A DNA stretch of 64,000 bases from Elmis aenea (Eukaryota; Arthropoda; Insecta; Coleoptera; Elmidae). Numbering within the stretch: the first letter of the stretch is position 1; the number at the start of each line of letters is the position of its first letter. Shown piece by piece: positions 1 to 10,115 of the stretch. Below the pieces are notes generated by a model that did not search any database, was not told the DNA's origin, and saw nothing but the letters and a program-made list of their open reading frames with translations. Made by a program: the position numbers and the translations under genes. The DNA is taken from positions 10,953,222-11,017,221 of the forward strand of contig OX393583.1 in assembly GCA_947652605.1 (NCBI GenBank), given 5' to 3'.

Positions 1-1291
1 GAATCGAATCATAGGCTAGTAATTGCGAACTGCTTAATAAAAACTAACAAAAATAAAGAAACAATAAAATATACTAGAGTAGCAATACACAAACTAAAAA
101 TTTAAGGAAATAAGGAGAAATACCAAAAAGGCACAGACATAAAATTCCAAAGAATGGAGAACGAACGAATAGAATGGACACTAGAAGAAAGATGGACAAC
201 ATTCAAAGAGACAGTACTAAAAATAACAGCAAACATAGGTAAGTGGGAAAAGTAACTATAACAACCACCTGAAAAGGACGAAATGGTGGAACAACTATAT
301 AAAGAATCTGGCAAAAGAAAAGAAAATAACATGGAAAAAATTTATCCAATCACAAACAGAATGATAGCGAAGAATACAATACGAAGAGAAATAGGTACAG
401 TAAAAGAAGCCGTCAAAAAAGCGAAAATCAAAACGTGAAAGGAATTTGGAAAAGAGATAACAGAATTACACGAAATTGACAACAGAAAGTTTTGGACGAG
501 AATAAAAAGACTAAGAGGGAATAAAAAGAAAGATTTAAAAGCAATAAAAATCAAACAGGAACAGACACAAAAGAAATACTGGAAACGTGGAGGGAACACT
601 ATGTAAGCAAATAACACATGATAATCTCAGAAAAAAGCATAAACAAAGTAGAACCAACAAACCACCAACAAGGAATTGAGAGGGAAAAAGTCGAAGACGC
701 AATAGAAAAAGCCAAAATTGGAAAAGCAAGTGGAGAAGACGACATAATACCAGATATGATCAAATGGCTGGGAGAAAAAGGAATAGACTGGATATGGGCA
801 ATATGCAAAGAAGCATGGGAAAAACAAGAAATACCCAAGGACTGGGAAAATAATCTACTTATACCAAAGTGAAAATGAAAATACGCAATATGATAACAAT
901 ACCAATAATAACATACGCAGCCGAAAACTGGACACTAAAGAAAGAAGACAAGACTAAAATAAACGCCATGGAAATGAAACACCTCCGGAAAATAGCGGGG
1001 AAAACAAAATGTGGTAGGATACGAAACGAAAACATTGAAGACATAGCAGAACAAGAATCACTAATAGAAAAAATAAATAAGAAACAACTTAAATGGTATG
1101 GCCATGTAATTAGAATGAACACAGACAGATTTACGAGAAAAATAATGGAAATAGGAAAACCGCCCAAAAAACAAAGAGGGAGACCAAGAAGAAAATGGAT
1201 GGATCAAATAAGGGATTGGGAGTCAGAAAGAGGGAAAACACAGGAAGAAATAAAAACACTAGCAAAAGATAGAAGGGCATGGCGAAAATAG
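1..1291 (+). pseudogene. Non-LTR retrotransposon (LINE) relic, reverse transcriptase core deleted
   Basis: Two open frames on the plus strand belong to one LINE ORF2. Positions 618-872 give the start of a reverse transcriptase finger region (KIGKASGEDDI, then W...E.P.DW and L.PK). Positions 869-1291 give the post-RT tail typical of this LINE group (ITYAAENWTL, KWYGHVIRMN, RGRPRRKW, DRRAWRK). They abut at about 870, so the palm with the catalytic YADD box is missing: an internal deletion of several hundred codons. Upstream, 1-617 still reads as linker sequence in shifting frames (for example a WREHYVSK-like stretch at 590-610) with stops. The element is dead. It continues beyond the left edge of the window; no 3' poly-A tail or target duplication was identified. 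Confidence 0.85.
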
Positions 1292-1848
1292 ACTCAGGGC
1301 ACGTAGAAGAAGGAGAAGTTGTTTTATCCTTGATGATACCATCTTTCAAAACCGTATACGAGTATAAGGTAAAAAATCGTAGCACTACGTTGCCTCATTA
1401 TTCTACCACGATACTCCTGTATCATTTACATTTGTTTTGTATAATTTAATAACAACGAACCCGTTAAAATTCAAGAAGATATCAGATCCATTTTGAAACA
1501 CAAACACCGCTCACAGCATTTAATTACATTCGGATGCGGTAGTTACGATAATGGTGAAAAGTGTGATTGTAATAACAGTTCTAACTAGATGTTAAAATAT
1601 TATCACTACGAAATCTAGGATATCACAATTAGTATAATTGTTTGAACACAGAAGCTGTAATTAGTTGTATTGTCGGTTGCGGGCAGTTTGATTTAATTAT
1701 GTGAATGTATCTCCGCGTTGATATTTAATTGAATTAATAAACTGACCTACCATATTCAGGTGATTATTTTATTTAGACGTTCAAGCCGAGAATTTTTTAG
1801 AACAGTTTATTAAAGAGAACTTAAATCTATTATATCTTAATATACCTA
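1292..1848. other. A+T-rich non-coding stretch
   Basis: Nothing recognised: no long frame, no inverted ends. It probably holds the 3' tail of the preceding LINE and old intergenic or intronic DNA. Confidence 0.4.
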
Positions 1849-2560
1849 CAGGGTGGTCAGGCCAACCATTGGGAGCTTGTAAGCGGTAAGAGCTACAAAG
1901 AAGTTTAAATTAGTAGAATTGTTCCCTTTTTTGAGACCTATTCAGCGATGCTTTATTGTTTTACAAATGTTCCATGGCACGCTAGATAATCAACAGAAAT
2001 CAAATGAGCGTTTTTTTTTAAATCTTGAATAACTCGGTTAGGCTTGATGATAAAACAATATTTTTGGGGAAAAAGTTGCAGATTATTTTACGCACTGTAA
2101 AATAAAATCATTCATTTGTTTCAATGTTGTTTACATTTTTAGATAAATTACAAAATTGCATTTTTTTAAATGAAAACCATTGTTGGCTATGACCTCATGA
2201 AAAAAATTTGGTATAAGGTTTAATGTATTTATATTGATATTTGGGCCCAAAACAAATAAAATTCATCAAATGAAGCTATAGAGTGCCATGAATTTAAACT
2301 ATATTAAAACCAATGAATGTTTTTATCTTCCAGTGTGAAAAAAAAATGTTTTTGTATCAAGTAAAACAGAGTTATGAACGATTTAAAAAAAGCGTATTTA
2401 GATTTTTGTTTATTATTTAACGTGGCATGGATTTTTTTTTAAATATTAAAGCATGACTAAATAGGTCTCAAAAAGGGGAACAATTTTTCCTACCTAAACT
2501 TCTTTCTAGCCGTTACCGTTTACGAGATCCCAATAGTGCCCTTCTATGCGGACCACCCTG
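1849..2560. mobile_element. CAGGGTGGTC/TA terminal-inverted-repeat element (mariner-type MITE)
   Basis: The left end CAGGGTGGTC.. and right end ..GACCACCCTG are inverted copies flanked by TA on both sides (1847-1848, 2561-2562), the Tc1/mariner target signature. Similarity runs about 75 bases into each end (left TTGGGAGCTTGTAAGCGGTA, right TTGGGATCTCGTAAACGGTA when reversed). 712 bp, no coding frame. It shares the inner block 'GG-A-CT-GTAA-CGGTAAGAG' with several other elements in the window. Confidence 0.85.
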
Positions 2561-2610
2561 TATATAGGGTGAGTCACGACGGACGCCACGGAGTTTATGG
2601 CTAAACGGTA
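2561..2610 (+). repeat. Fragment of a TATAGGGTGAGTC element
   Basis: The sequence GGGTGAGTCACGACGG..GGCTAAACGG resembles the start of the repeat at 22590 (GGGTGAGTCATTAGTGCGGG..GGCTAAACGG) and its inverse near 11100-11155. It is cut by the insertion of the next element. The downstream part may resume at 4131-4200, where ATATTTTCAAACATACAGGG matches 22700-22730. Confidence 0.6.
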
Positions 2611-2612
2611 TA

Positions 2613-4128
2613 CAGGGTGGTGCTTTTTTCGATGCTCACCATTGCTATCTTGGAAACGGTAAGAGGTACAAGGTCGGTTAAATTAGAGAAAAGTTGCACA
2701 TTTTTATGGCGATTAAGAATCTGGAAAGAAATCCTAGATATTTTGATTCGTTTTTGATTTATTACAAAAAAACTGAAAAATGTGATTTTAGAAAAATATT
2801 TTTATCTTCCCTACCATTGACGCTATTTCATTTAAACTTAGTAACTGTATGTTTTTGACCGTCCTGGGTTTGATGACGTCAACAGAAAGTTTCTAAGCCT
2901 TCTAGATTTCAAGTTGCGATAGTCAACTTTTTTATTTCTTATGGCCGCCATATTGGATTTTTACACCATCAGACAGACAAAAAAATTAGCTTTTCAGATT
3001 GGTAACCAACATCCCTTTTTTCTTCCAAAAAACTTGTTGAAATTTGAAAATTTGTATAAATAATCTATAAAATCGAGAATGCTCTGAAAAACAATTGAAA
3101 CTATGATATAAGTAAAAGCTACAGAACATTTTATTGGTCTAATGATAACGAAATTAAGATTGTTGGAAACATATCTAGAAGATATGTTAGGCGAATTGCC
3201 ATTATTAACAATTCAAAATCATCAGTAGTTTCAGCAAGAAGGAGCGTTCCTCACAACGCCCGCATTGTAAAAGGATATTAATTTAGACGTACACTTTCAA
3301 AATTTATGACGGTACGTTTGGTCCTGTTCATTGGCCTTCGCGATCGCCATGTTTAACGCCTATGGATTACTTTTACATTGATGTTGTTTATGCAACCCTA
3401 ACGGAAAATATTGAACTTCTTCGCCGTAAAATCAAAAATGCTTTCGACTTTATTTCGAGACAAACTATCCTAAAAGGCAGTGGACGAAATGAATTTGAGG
3501 ACTAACCACTACATCATACACAACGGCGCGCACTTTAAACAATTATTTAAATAATTATTTATCTGCTGTTTTAAATTTATTGTCATTTCGTTATTTTATT
3601 AGACCTATAAAATGTTGTGTCACTTTTATTTATATTATAATTTCAATTGTTTTTCAGAACATTCGCGATTTTATAGATTATTTATACAAATTTTCAAATT
3701 TCAACAAGTTTTTCGAAAGAAAAATGGTATGTTGTTTACCAATCTGAAAAGCTAATTTTTTTGTCTGTCTGATGATGTAAAAATCCAATATGGCGGCCAT
3801 AAGAAATAAAAAAGTTGACTATCGTAACTGGAAATCTAGAAGGCTTAGAAAATTTATGTTGACGTCATCAAACCCAGGACGGTGAAAAACATACAGTTAC
3901 CAAGTTTAAATGAAATAGCGTCAATGGTAGGGAAGATAGTAATATTTTTCTAAAATCACATTTTTCAGTTTTTTTGTAATAAATCAAAAACGAATCAAAA
4001 TATCCAGGATTTCTTTTCAGATTCTTAATTACCATAAAAATGTGCAACTTTTCTCTAATTTAACCGACCTTGTACCTCTTACCGTTTCCAAGATAGCAAT
4101 GGTGAGCATCGAAAAAAGCACCACCCTG
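2613..4128. mobile_element. Mariner-type element with ~500-bp terminal inverted repeats and a DD41D relic
   Basis: The ends CAGGGTGGTGCTTTTTTCGA / TCGAAAAAAGCACCACCCTG are perfect inverses and TA flanks both. The inverted similarity continues for roughly 500 bases on each side (about 2613-3150 against 3595-4128), including ATGGCCGCCATATTGGATTT at 2941 and its inverse near 3780. Only about 450 bases lie between the arms, and these carry a decayed mariner transposase tail. 1516 bp in all. The long arms make it foldback-like; whether the arms were part of the original transposon or grew by later duplication cannot be told here. Confidence 0.85.
3231..3500 (+). pseudogene. Mariner transposase C-terminal relic (DD41D-like)
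   Basis: Across frameshifts and stops the plus strand reads QQEGA, then HNARIVKGY, DVHFQN, GPVHWPSRSP, LTPMDYF, then an ENIELLRRKI-like tail. This is the second and third catalytic region of a mariner-family DDE transposase. The expected Asp in the QQDG motif is Glu here (codon 3238-3240). The final Asp is at 3365-3367, 124 bases later, about 41 residues, so the spacing matches DD41D ('rosa') rather than DD34D mariner. The first catalytic region is not visible. Stops at TAA (about 3268) and several frame changes make it non-functional. Confidence 0.75.
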
Positions 4129-4130
4129 TA

Positions 4131-4327
4131 TATTCTCCAACGTCTGTTGCAGTTAGATTATGTAAGTCAATAAGGGCTACATTTTTAAAATATTTTCAAA
4201 CATACAGGGTGCTCCTAAAAAGAGTGGCAATTCAAAGTTATACTTTTTCCTGTGGAACACCCTCTATATTATTACATTTCTGGATTTCTATTTGAATTTA
4301 CTTCAAAAAATGTATAAGGTTATATGG
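4131..4327. repeat. Shuffled ends of CAGGGTG-type repeats
   Basis: Contains ATATTTTCAAACATACAGGG and TGGAACACCCTCTATAT, short pieces of the CAGGGTG/TA repeat class seen elsewhere. The fragments cannot be assigned to one element. Confidence 0.5.
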
Positions 4328-4335
4328 GTCTAAAG

Positions 4336-5169
4336 TAGGGTTTCTTTCCCGGGATCCCGGGATCCCGGGAACCCGGGATCCCGGTCCATTTTAAGCTATT
4401 TTATATTTCCCGGGAAATGCTTTTTGTCCCGGGAATTCCCGGGATTTTAAAAAAGTGTTGTTTTCGTTTATTTTGTGCTAAGATCTTTGTAATACTATCG
4501 TAACATCAGAATTTTATGCTTAAAATGTCTTTACTAACAGTAAATTATGAGAAAACTTCAAAATAATTTTTCTCTTTTAGTATGGCGCAAAGAAGCCCGG
4601 TCTTCATTACAAAGTTAATATCTTCAAAATACTTTTACAGTTTTATTTTTGTGTACCCTGATAAAAATAGTTTATAAATGAAATTTTATTGATAATAATT
4701 ATGTTCCTTTGCTGCTACATGCTCTCAAGACAATTTCACCTACATCAATAGAGACTTAGAGAGCATTTTATGCAGCAGAACTTTTTGTTAATAAATTAAG
4801 AAAAAGACTAATTGACTGAAGCACAGATCACCTTTGTTTTCTTAAATCACATTACAAAAATTCATTGTAAAAATTATATTATTGTATTCATAAATATGAA
4901 ACTGCAATAGAAAGGTTATAATTCCCAAATGTATGTTTCTCTCACCAATATTATTGAATTATTTGTAATAATCATGGAGCAAAATGTATTACATAAATGA
5001 CTTGGAGTTGTTTTTAAGTAATAAACCGCTCCCTTAATTTTTTGGGTTATTTATTTAAAAATATTGACATAATTTATTACATCCCGGGATCCCGGGAAAT
5101 CCCGGGACAAAGGCCGATTTCTTCCCGGAATCCCGGGACAAGCAAAATGGTCAAATATGAGAAACCCTA
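4336..5169 (+). mobile_element. hAT element with CCCGGG subterminal arrays
   Basis: Terminal inverted repeat TAGGGTTTCT at 4336 and AGAAACCCTA ending at 5169, flanked by an exact 8-bp target duplication GTCTAAAG (4328-4335 and 5170-5177). The 8-bp duplication marks the hAT superfamily. Both subterminal zones carry clustered palindromic CCCGGGAT/CCCGGGAA units (about 4348-4443 and 5083-5140), probably transposase-binding sites. The interior still shows a hAT C-terminal motif. 834 bp, internally deleted. Confidence 0.93.
4742..4859 (+). pseudogene. hAT transposase C-terminal dimerisation motif (relic)
   Basis: In one frame the segment reads TSIET-stop-RAFYAAELFVNKLRK, then RLID-stop-STDHLCFLKSHY. 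This is the typical hAT C-terminus (S.E R.FS.AG..V.K.R.RL.D..ID.L.FL...). Two in-frame stops (TAG, TGA) break it. It shows the surrounding element descends from an autonomous hAT. A more decayed counterpart of the same region lies at 35884-35991 in the related element. Confidence 0.8.
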
Positions 5170-5177
5170 GTCTAAAG

Positions 5178-5649
5178 TCAACAGTTTTTGTGAAAATTGC
5201 ATTTTCATGAAAGTACCGTACTATTAAAAATCAAGTCTAAGAAATTCGCTTAAAGATAGATTATGTAACACTTTGCACAACCTATATTTTTAAAATATTA
5301 TACAGGGCGTTTTTTACGCTTGGTCAAACTTGTGAAACTTTAAACATCAATAACTCATGTTTTTTAAATACAACACCCTATTTTTACATCGTCATCGTCT
5401 TATAGAAAATTTAATTCTCTTTCGAAAACATTAATACTGTTTTATACCTAAAATTGATTTTTTCCAGATATCGCCATGTTATTGTTAATTATTAGGGCAA
5501 AGTAATATTTTCAAGTAGGCTATGAAGGTAGACAGCGGTAATTTAAAACAATTGAAAGAAAAAACAAGAAACTTATAATTTTATCATTTGCCTACACATT
5601 TTTGACATTTTTTTATAAGAAAGTCGTAGTTTTACCATCCTTACGTTTA
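5178..5649. other. Non-coding, repeat-like
   Basis: Holds a solitary TATACAGGGCG end near 5301 and TTTAAATACAACACCCTATTTT, which recurs near 22765. No coding frame recognised. Confidence 0.4.
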
Positions 5650-5895
5650 AATAGAGGTTTCTTATCAGGGCCACAATATTTTTCATATAATTGAGTGGTG
5701 CTGTATACCAAATTTAGTTAAAATATATCAACTGGTTGAGAAACGGTTAAAAATTATTAATATTTTTTCGAACATTTCAACACCCTTCAAAATAAAAACG
5801 TTTTTTGAACCCACGTTGACATGAAATATCCGTTTTAAAATAAGTTTTTCCTTCGACTGTTAAAGTACTGCTACTAAAAAATGAACCACCCTGTA
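5650..5895 (-). repeat. Truncated copy of the 25176-27557 element (one end)
   Basis: Read on the minus strand from 5895 it matches the left arm at 25174 onward: CAGGGTGGT, GTAGCAG.ACTTTAACAGTC, then AACGTTTT and GGTATACAGCACCAC. Only one terminal repeat is present, so it is a broken copy. Confidence 0.7.
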
Positions 5896-6369
5896 TACCT
5901 ATTAATCATCGTCAAATAGTCATAAGGTAAGTTGGCCCGATAACATAACGTTTCCTTGCTTTTAAACAAAGCATAAAAGAACTATCACAAGTTTATTTTG
6001 CACTGTTCTGGCCTGCGGGTGCGAATAAAATACCAAACAATGGAAACAAGTTAAAAAAGCTGAAAAAAACAGTGAGTCATGTCGCTAAATAAAAATTAAA
6101 AAACGTTTGAATCAGCAAACTTATGTACATGTTTAAAGAAAAATGTAATCAACTTAATATCCCGGAAGTACAATATAGGTTGACAGGAATCACACGAACT
6201 GAACAAGAAAATCATAGAATAACAAATACTCATACAGTAAGAGTCGATGGAAAAAGTTAGAAAAAAACTAGAACACAATTGGTAAGAAAATTGCTCCGTT
6301 TTTTGCAAGGACAATATTTTCATTTAATAATAATTATTTAACAACTTCGGTTAAAAAAAATTCAATTAC
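5896..6369 (-). other. Pax gene intron downstream of exon B
   Basis: Minus-strand sequence following the exon B donor. No coding segment or TE end was recognised. The downstream part of the gene (octapeptide and homeodomain exons) was not found between here and position 1. Confidence 0.5.
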
Positions 6370-6592
6370 CTTCGCATTCTCCTCCTTTTCCTCTAAGCAA
6401 CCGAGATATCGCTGAAACACTCGGGGCCGTACTTCGATCACAAATTCCTTCCTTGACCAGTCTGTCTCGGATTTCCCAGCTAAATATTGATGGATTTTCG
6501 CGTTTATATTGTTCGATACGATTTTCTATTTCAGGAGTGGCGACTCTGGGTTTTGATCCGCCTATTACACCAGGCCTAATTGAACCGGTTTC
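6370..6592 (-). CDS. Pax3/7-type gene, exon B: second half of the paired domain
   Basis: Minus-strand exon of 223 bases. The acceptor is TTTGCTTTCAG just above 6592 and the donor GAAG|GTAATTG just below 6370. It begins in phase 0 with [20 protein letters not shown] and continues [41 protein letters not shown], then leaves one base over. This covers the end of the PAI subdomain, the linker and the RED subdomain of a paired domain. The wording [13 protein letters not shown] and [15 protein letters not shown] is that of the insect paired/gooseberry (Pax3/7) group, closest in memory to paired. It joins exon A (ends ..KILNRYQ) to give the invariant NRYQ-ETGS junction. The product is a nuclear DNA-binding transcription factor. 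No stop or frameshift. Assignment to paired, gooseberry or gooseberry-neuro is not settled. Confidence 0.95.
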
Positions 6593-7384
6593 CTGAAAGC
6601 AAATAATACAGCACATGAAATTAAACGCACATAAAAATTTATACCTTTGAGGTATTGTATATAACAGAGGTATCGAATTACAGATAATCGCAAAGCGAAT
6701 TGTTTTAAACCAGGACTTTTGATGGATAAGGAATGCATTTTAATATTAAAATGCAGTGCAGTGCAGACATATGATACAATAACTCCTAGTGCAGACATAC
6801 ATCTTATTTATACACTTGCGAGTCAGGCGCATATCAACCGTGGGTCTAGGAATATTCTTCGCCCACAATTCTTCGCCCACAATTCTTCGCCAACAATTCT
6901 TTGCCTCCACAATTCTCCGCCCAAAATTCTTGTCCTACGCAATTCTTCGCCAACACAATTCTTCGCCGCCACAATTTTTCGCCGCTTACAAGCATATCAC
7001 AAATTGTATGTGTAAATAGCAGTGGCGGACTGGGCCCGCGGGACACCGGGAGGAATCCCGGTGGGTCGGTCGCTCTGAGGCCGCGACCCACAGTACTACT
7101 TGTTATGATTTTTATGAAAAAATTATGCAATATTATTATTTCGGTTAGTAATAAATAAAGAATAAGTTACAACATCGCATAATTTTTGTACCCCTGGCCC
7201 TCCCAAGCTTTATAAGCTGACTACGTCTCAGACTTGTGTCTCTGCTATGTCCGACGTTTTCGTTAAATTTCACCGTCCGGGCTGTGTTTTTGAGCACCAA
7301 GTGATATTGATATTATACCTTACTAACTAGAATTTTAGTTTTAATATTTTAGTAATTAATAAACAATTATTAAACTTAATAAAT

Positions 7385-8016
7385 AGAAATTAAAAACTCT
7401 GGATTTACAGGACGGTTTTTATTGATTTTGGTTAAAAATCCGACGTTTCGCACTTAATGTTTTTAAGGCTTCTTCAAGGGAATTTTAACAATATTCATTG
7501 ATAATTGACAAGGCTAACATGGTGCACATAACCATTTGTTTTTTGAATGTGTAGAACAATTCGAAAGTCAAAAATAACAGTGATACAGTCGCACTAATTT
7601 ATTGTAAAAAGTAAACAGTCTTTTCATTAAAAGGATTTTATGTGTAAAAATGTAAATTAAAACGGATAACATAAAATTTTAAAAACGTACTATTGTACGT
7701 AAAATTTTTAAAGTGTTTGTTACACATAAAATCCTTTCAATGAAAAGACTGTTTACTTTTTACAATAAATTAGTGCGACTGTATCACTGTTATTTTTGAC
7801 TTTCGAATTGTTCTACACATTCAAAAAACAAATGGTTATGTGCACCATGTTAGCCTTGTCAATTATCAATGAATATTGTTAAAATTCCCTTGAAGAAGCC
7901 TTAAAAACATTAAGTGCGAAACGTCGGATTTTTAACCAAAATCAATAAAAACCGTCCTGTAAATCCAGAGTTTTTAATTTCTAAACCTTAAAACAACGGA
8001 CGTTCAACAATTTATA
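7385..8016. mobile_element. Near-perfect ~290-bp-arm palindrome with 13-bp target duplication (Penelope-like?)
   Basis: Arms beginning AAATTAAAAACTCTGG (7387) and ending CCAGAGTTTTTAATTT (7980) are nearly identical inverses, centred near 7685. The insertion lies between exact 13-bp direct repeats AAACTTAATAAAT (7372-7384 and 8017-8029); about 35 non-palindromic bases follow the right arm. No coding capacity. Variable-length longer duplications point to target-primed retrotransposition rather than cut-and-paste. Inverted partial LTR-like copies are a known form of Penelope-like elements, and each arm carries a hammerhead-like box (TTGAAGA..hairpin..GCGAAACGTCGG). The identification is an inference. 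Confidence 0.6.
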
Positions 8017-8099
8017 AAACTTAATAAATGCAGATTAATTCTTAACATTTATTGTGATATTGTGAGATTATTCTGGTTATAGTTTCTAATCAAGAAAAC

Positions 8100-8970
8100 A
8101 TGGAAAAAAAGCGCTTAAAAAGAGAAAGAGAAAAAGCAAAAAGTACTTCACGAAGCTGCTAAAAAAAGTTTCAAGTTAAGAGATTTGTTTGCGTTAACTT
8201 CTAAAGTTAATGCAACTGATGTTGAAAAATCTAACATTGATCAAGATTTGCATTCATCAAATTCGACAAACGAAGACAATATAATCCGCCCCGTTGAAAC
8301 ATATAAAATTGAAACGTCGGTTATCAACGCATTGTCTTCATGTTCAAGTCTAACTTATCAAGTAACAAAAATTTTAAATGCTTATCAGCTAGTTATTTCA
8401 CAACACCAAGTCAAAATTTTAAGGATGTTTTTAACAAACATCCTTATCAGCCTACTATTGCCAACTTATTTGCCACTTAAGCCAAATGTTATATTTTACA
8501 GAGATGATAATATAAATAGACGATGGATATCATATTGTTTGGAAAAAGAACTCTAATTCGTTCCGTATGCTTGGCATAAATAAGAACGAATGTTCGTTTG
8601 TAAATGATGGAATGAAAGGCTGGAAGCATATTCTGCAAATAAAGAACATGAAAATAATACGATCCATGAAAATTGTATTTATAGCCATATGCTTAAACTA
8701 AAAAACAAGGATATTTATGGTTAAATGTTCTCAAATAAAGGAGGCTAACGTCAAAAAAAATGCTTTTGAACGCAAGCAAGTATTGGAAAGAATTATAGAT
8801 GCTGTAAAACTAATTGGAAAAAGGGCTTTAGATTTTCGAGCTCACAGAACGGAATCTGCTAATTCATTCTCAATAGAGAACAATGGGACTGAACATGGAT
8901 ATTTTTTAGAAATAATTTTATTATTATTTAAACAAGACAACATTTTAAAATTAAATTTTTTTGGGTTATT
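8100..8970 (+). pseudogene. hAT transposase, N-terminal part (TTF/ZMYM1-like), decayed
   Basis: Starts MEKKRLKRE at 8100. After a frameshift it reads LHEAAKKSFKLRDLF and the open frame 8185-8556, which includes LTYQVTKILNAY. Further pieces follow: HPYQPTIANLF (after a shift), a region with W.SYC and the SANKEHENNTIHENC segment, and 8717-8970 with ERKQVLERIIDAVKLIGKRA and EIILLLFK. That order matches the N-terminal part of the hAT transposases resembling vertebrate ZMYM1/TTF-type zinc-finger proteins (QVL.RIIDV.K.L..R.LAFRG, then FLE...LL). At least four frame changes; everything after the FLE..LL block is absent. Confidence 0.75.
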
Positions 8971-9173
8971 AATTTTTGGGGGCCGGTGTAGCAGGTCTTT
9001 CCCGGGCCGGTTGAATTTACCAGTCTGCTACTGGTAAATAGCCTAAAGTTGTTTCTTGTATATTAATACTTCTTCTTTTAATATTGTGTTTAAAAACTGC
9101 TGCATAAATACCATCTGTTGTGATTTTCAATTTTGTTTATGTTATTACAGTATCTATGAATAAAAATTAAATT

Positions 9174-9201
9174 AACCCTACCTAACCTAATCTAACCTAA
9201 T
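9174..9201 (+). repeat. Short CCTAA-type telomere-like tract
   Basis: About five degenerate units of CCTAA/CCTAAT, matching the insect telomere repeat TTAGG on the other strand. Very short and interstitial; probably chance or a repair scar. Confidence 0.35.
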
Positions 9202-9346
9202 GTAAAATAATCTGTTAAAATTACAATATAAATAAAAACAATCACATTTACAAACAAAATTTGTGGTATGCTTGTATGCGGCGAAGAATTGTGGCGGCGA
9301 AGAATTTTGGGCGAAGTGTTGTGGGTGAAGAATTGTGGGCGAAGAA

Positions 9347-10113
9347 AGTTCCGGATAGCTAAAGTGTACACAGAACTGGGGCCCTAATAAATTAGGGACT
9401 CTATTCCACCGGGGCTCATAAACAGATGCAAACAGAAGCCGCCCCTACTACGGCAGGGCCTTTAGACCGACACTACATTCAGTGAAAATATTTTTCAATT
9501 TAAGCTCTTTGACAATATGATGCGTATGAAAAAGAAATAAAGTTTTACTTCTTGAAAGAAATTAATTTAAATACAAAATAGATTGCGCGAACGCACTTAA
9601 ACTAATCAAGCAAATGACGTTTGATTTGGTTTTCATTTTAATGTATATTTTTGTCTAATATAGCGTGCGAAAATGATTATGCTTAAAAAATTCCTAGATG
9701 TATATTATTCGAGTGGGGAAAAAATCCTCTTTCTCGTGATGCCACAGCCAACTATGTGTTCTATTTAAAAAAAATACAACTTTATGTCACAACTCGAATT
9801 TCGATATTATTTTTTGAAAATTTGTTTATGCCACTGCATTCTTATCGAAAAAGTGCCTGTAGAACGTCAAAATGGTTTTTCATTAATTTGACAAACGAGC
9901 GAGGTAAGGTCATAAAGCGAAAAAACGAAAAATCGAGTAATCGGTGATAACTCATAAACTAAAGAAGATAACCAATTTTAGTTTTCACCGTCAATTTTTC
10001 TCGAAAAAAGAGATCAAGGAAGCGGGGTCAGTTTTTCGATACCTTTTAGAGTTACCGAGATTCCCTATAAAAACATCGAAATTTGCCCACTCTGTACAGT
10101 ACAGCTACAGATA
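9347..10113. other. Non-coding intronic stretch
   Basis: Begins with a G+C-richer patch (about 9360-9465, including CCGCCCCTACTACGGCAGGG) that may be an old transposon end. At 10050-10100 the phrase GTTACCGAGATTCCCTATAAAA resembles GGTAACCGAGATACCCCGTAAAA at 15645, so both are tails of one CAGGGTG-type repeat. No gene seen. Confidence 0.4.
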
Positions 10114-10115
10114 TA

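Larger units (their letters stand above)
7020..9033 (+). mobile_element. hAT element (CAGTGGCGGACTGG ends)
   Basis: Left end CAGTGGCGGACTGG and right end CCAGTCTGCTACTG are imperfect inverses, flanked by an exact 8-bp duplication GTAAATAG (7012-7019 and 9034-9041). The left subterminal GGGAGGAATCCCGGTGGG is typical of a widespread hAT group. Contents: a 632-base insertion (7385-8016), then the N-terminal part of a hAT transposase. The catalytic core and C-terminus are missing. 2014 bp. Confidence 0.93.
6855..9346. mobile_element. Element with (TTCTTCGCCCACAA)n subterminal repeats, split by a hAT
   Basis: The left end carries about ten degenerate tandem copies of ATTCTTCGCC(C/A)ACA (6855-6990). 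The right end carries the same in inverse orientation (GGCGAAGAATTGTGG, 9278-9346). Inside each array, TACAAGCATA.CACAAATT (6988-7005) and its inverse (9262-9275) continue the inverted repeat. Without the hAT at 7020-9033 the element is about 470 bp. No target duplication could be fixed, so the superfamily is unknown. The arrays look like minisatellite DNA recruited as transposon ends. Confidence 0.7.

Noticed and set aside
102..1167. Minus-strand open frames over the LINE relic
   Set aside because: They are Phe/Ser/Leu-rich shadows of the A-rich LINE coding strand, without family resemblance.
1..6369. Homeodomain exon of the Pax gene downstream of exon B
   Set aside because: Looked for the homeodomain WF.NRRA. 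wording on the minus strand and did not find it; presumed beyond the left edge.
6846..7158. Frames over the TTCTTCGCC array
   Set aside because: Periodic repeats translate into periodic peptides in all frames; not a protein gene.
8185..8556. 123-codon frame as an independent gene
   Set aside because: It lies within the hAT between exact duplications and continues the N-terminal hAT reading on both sides.
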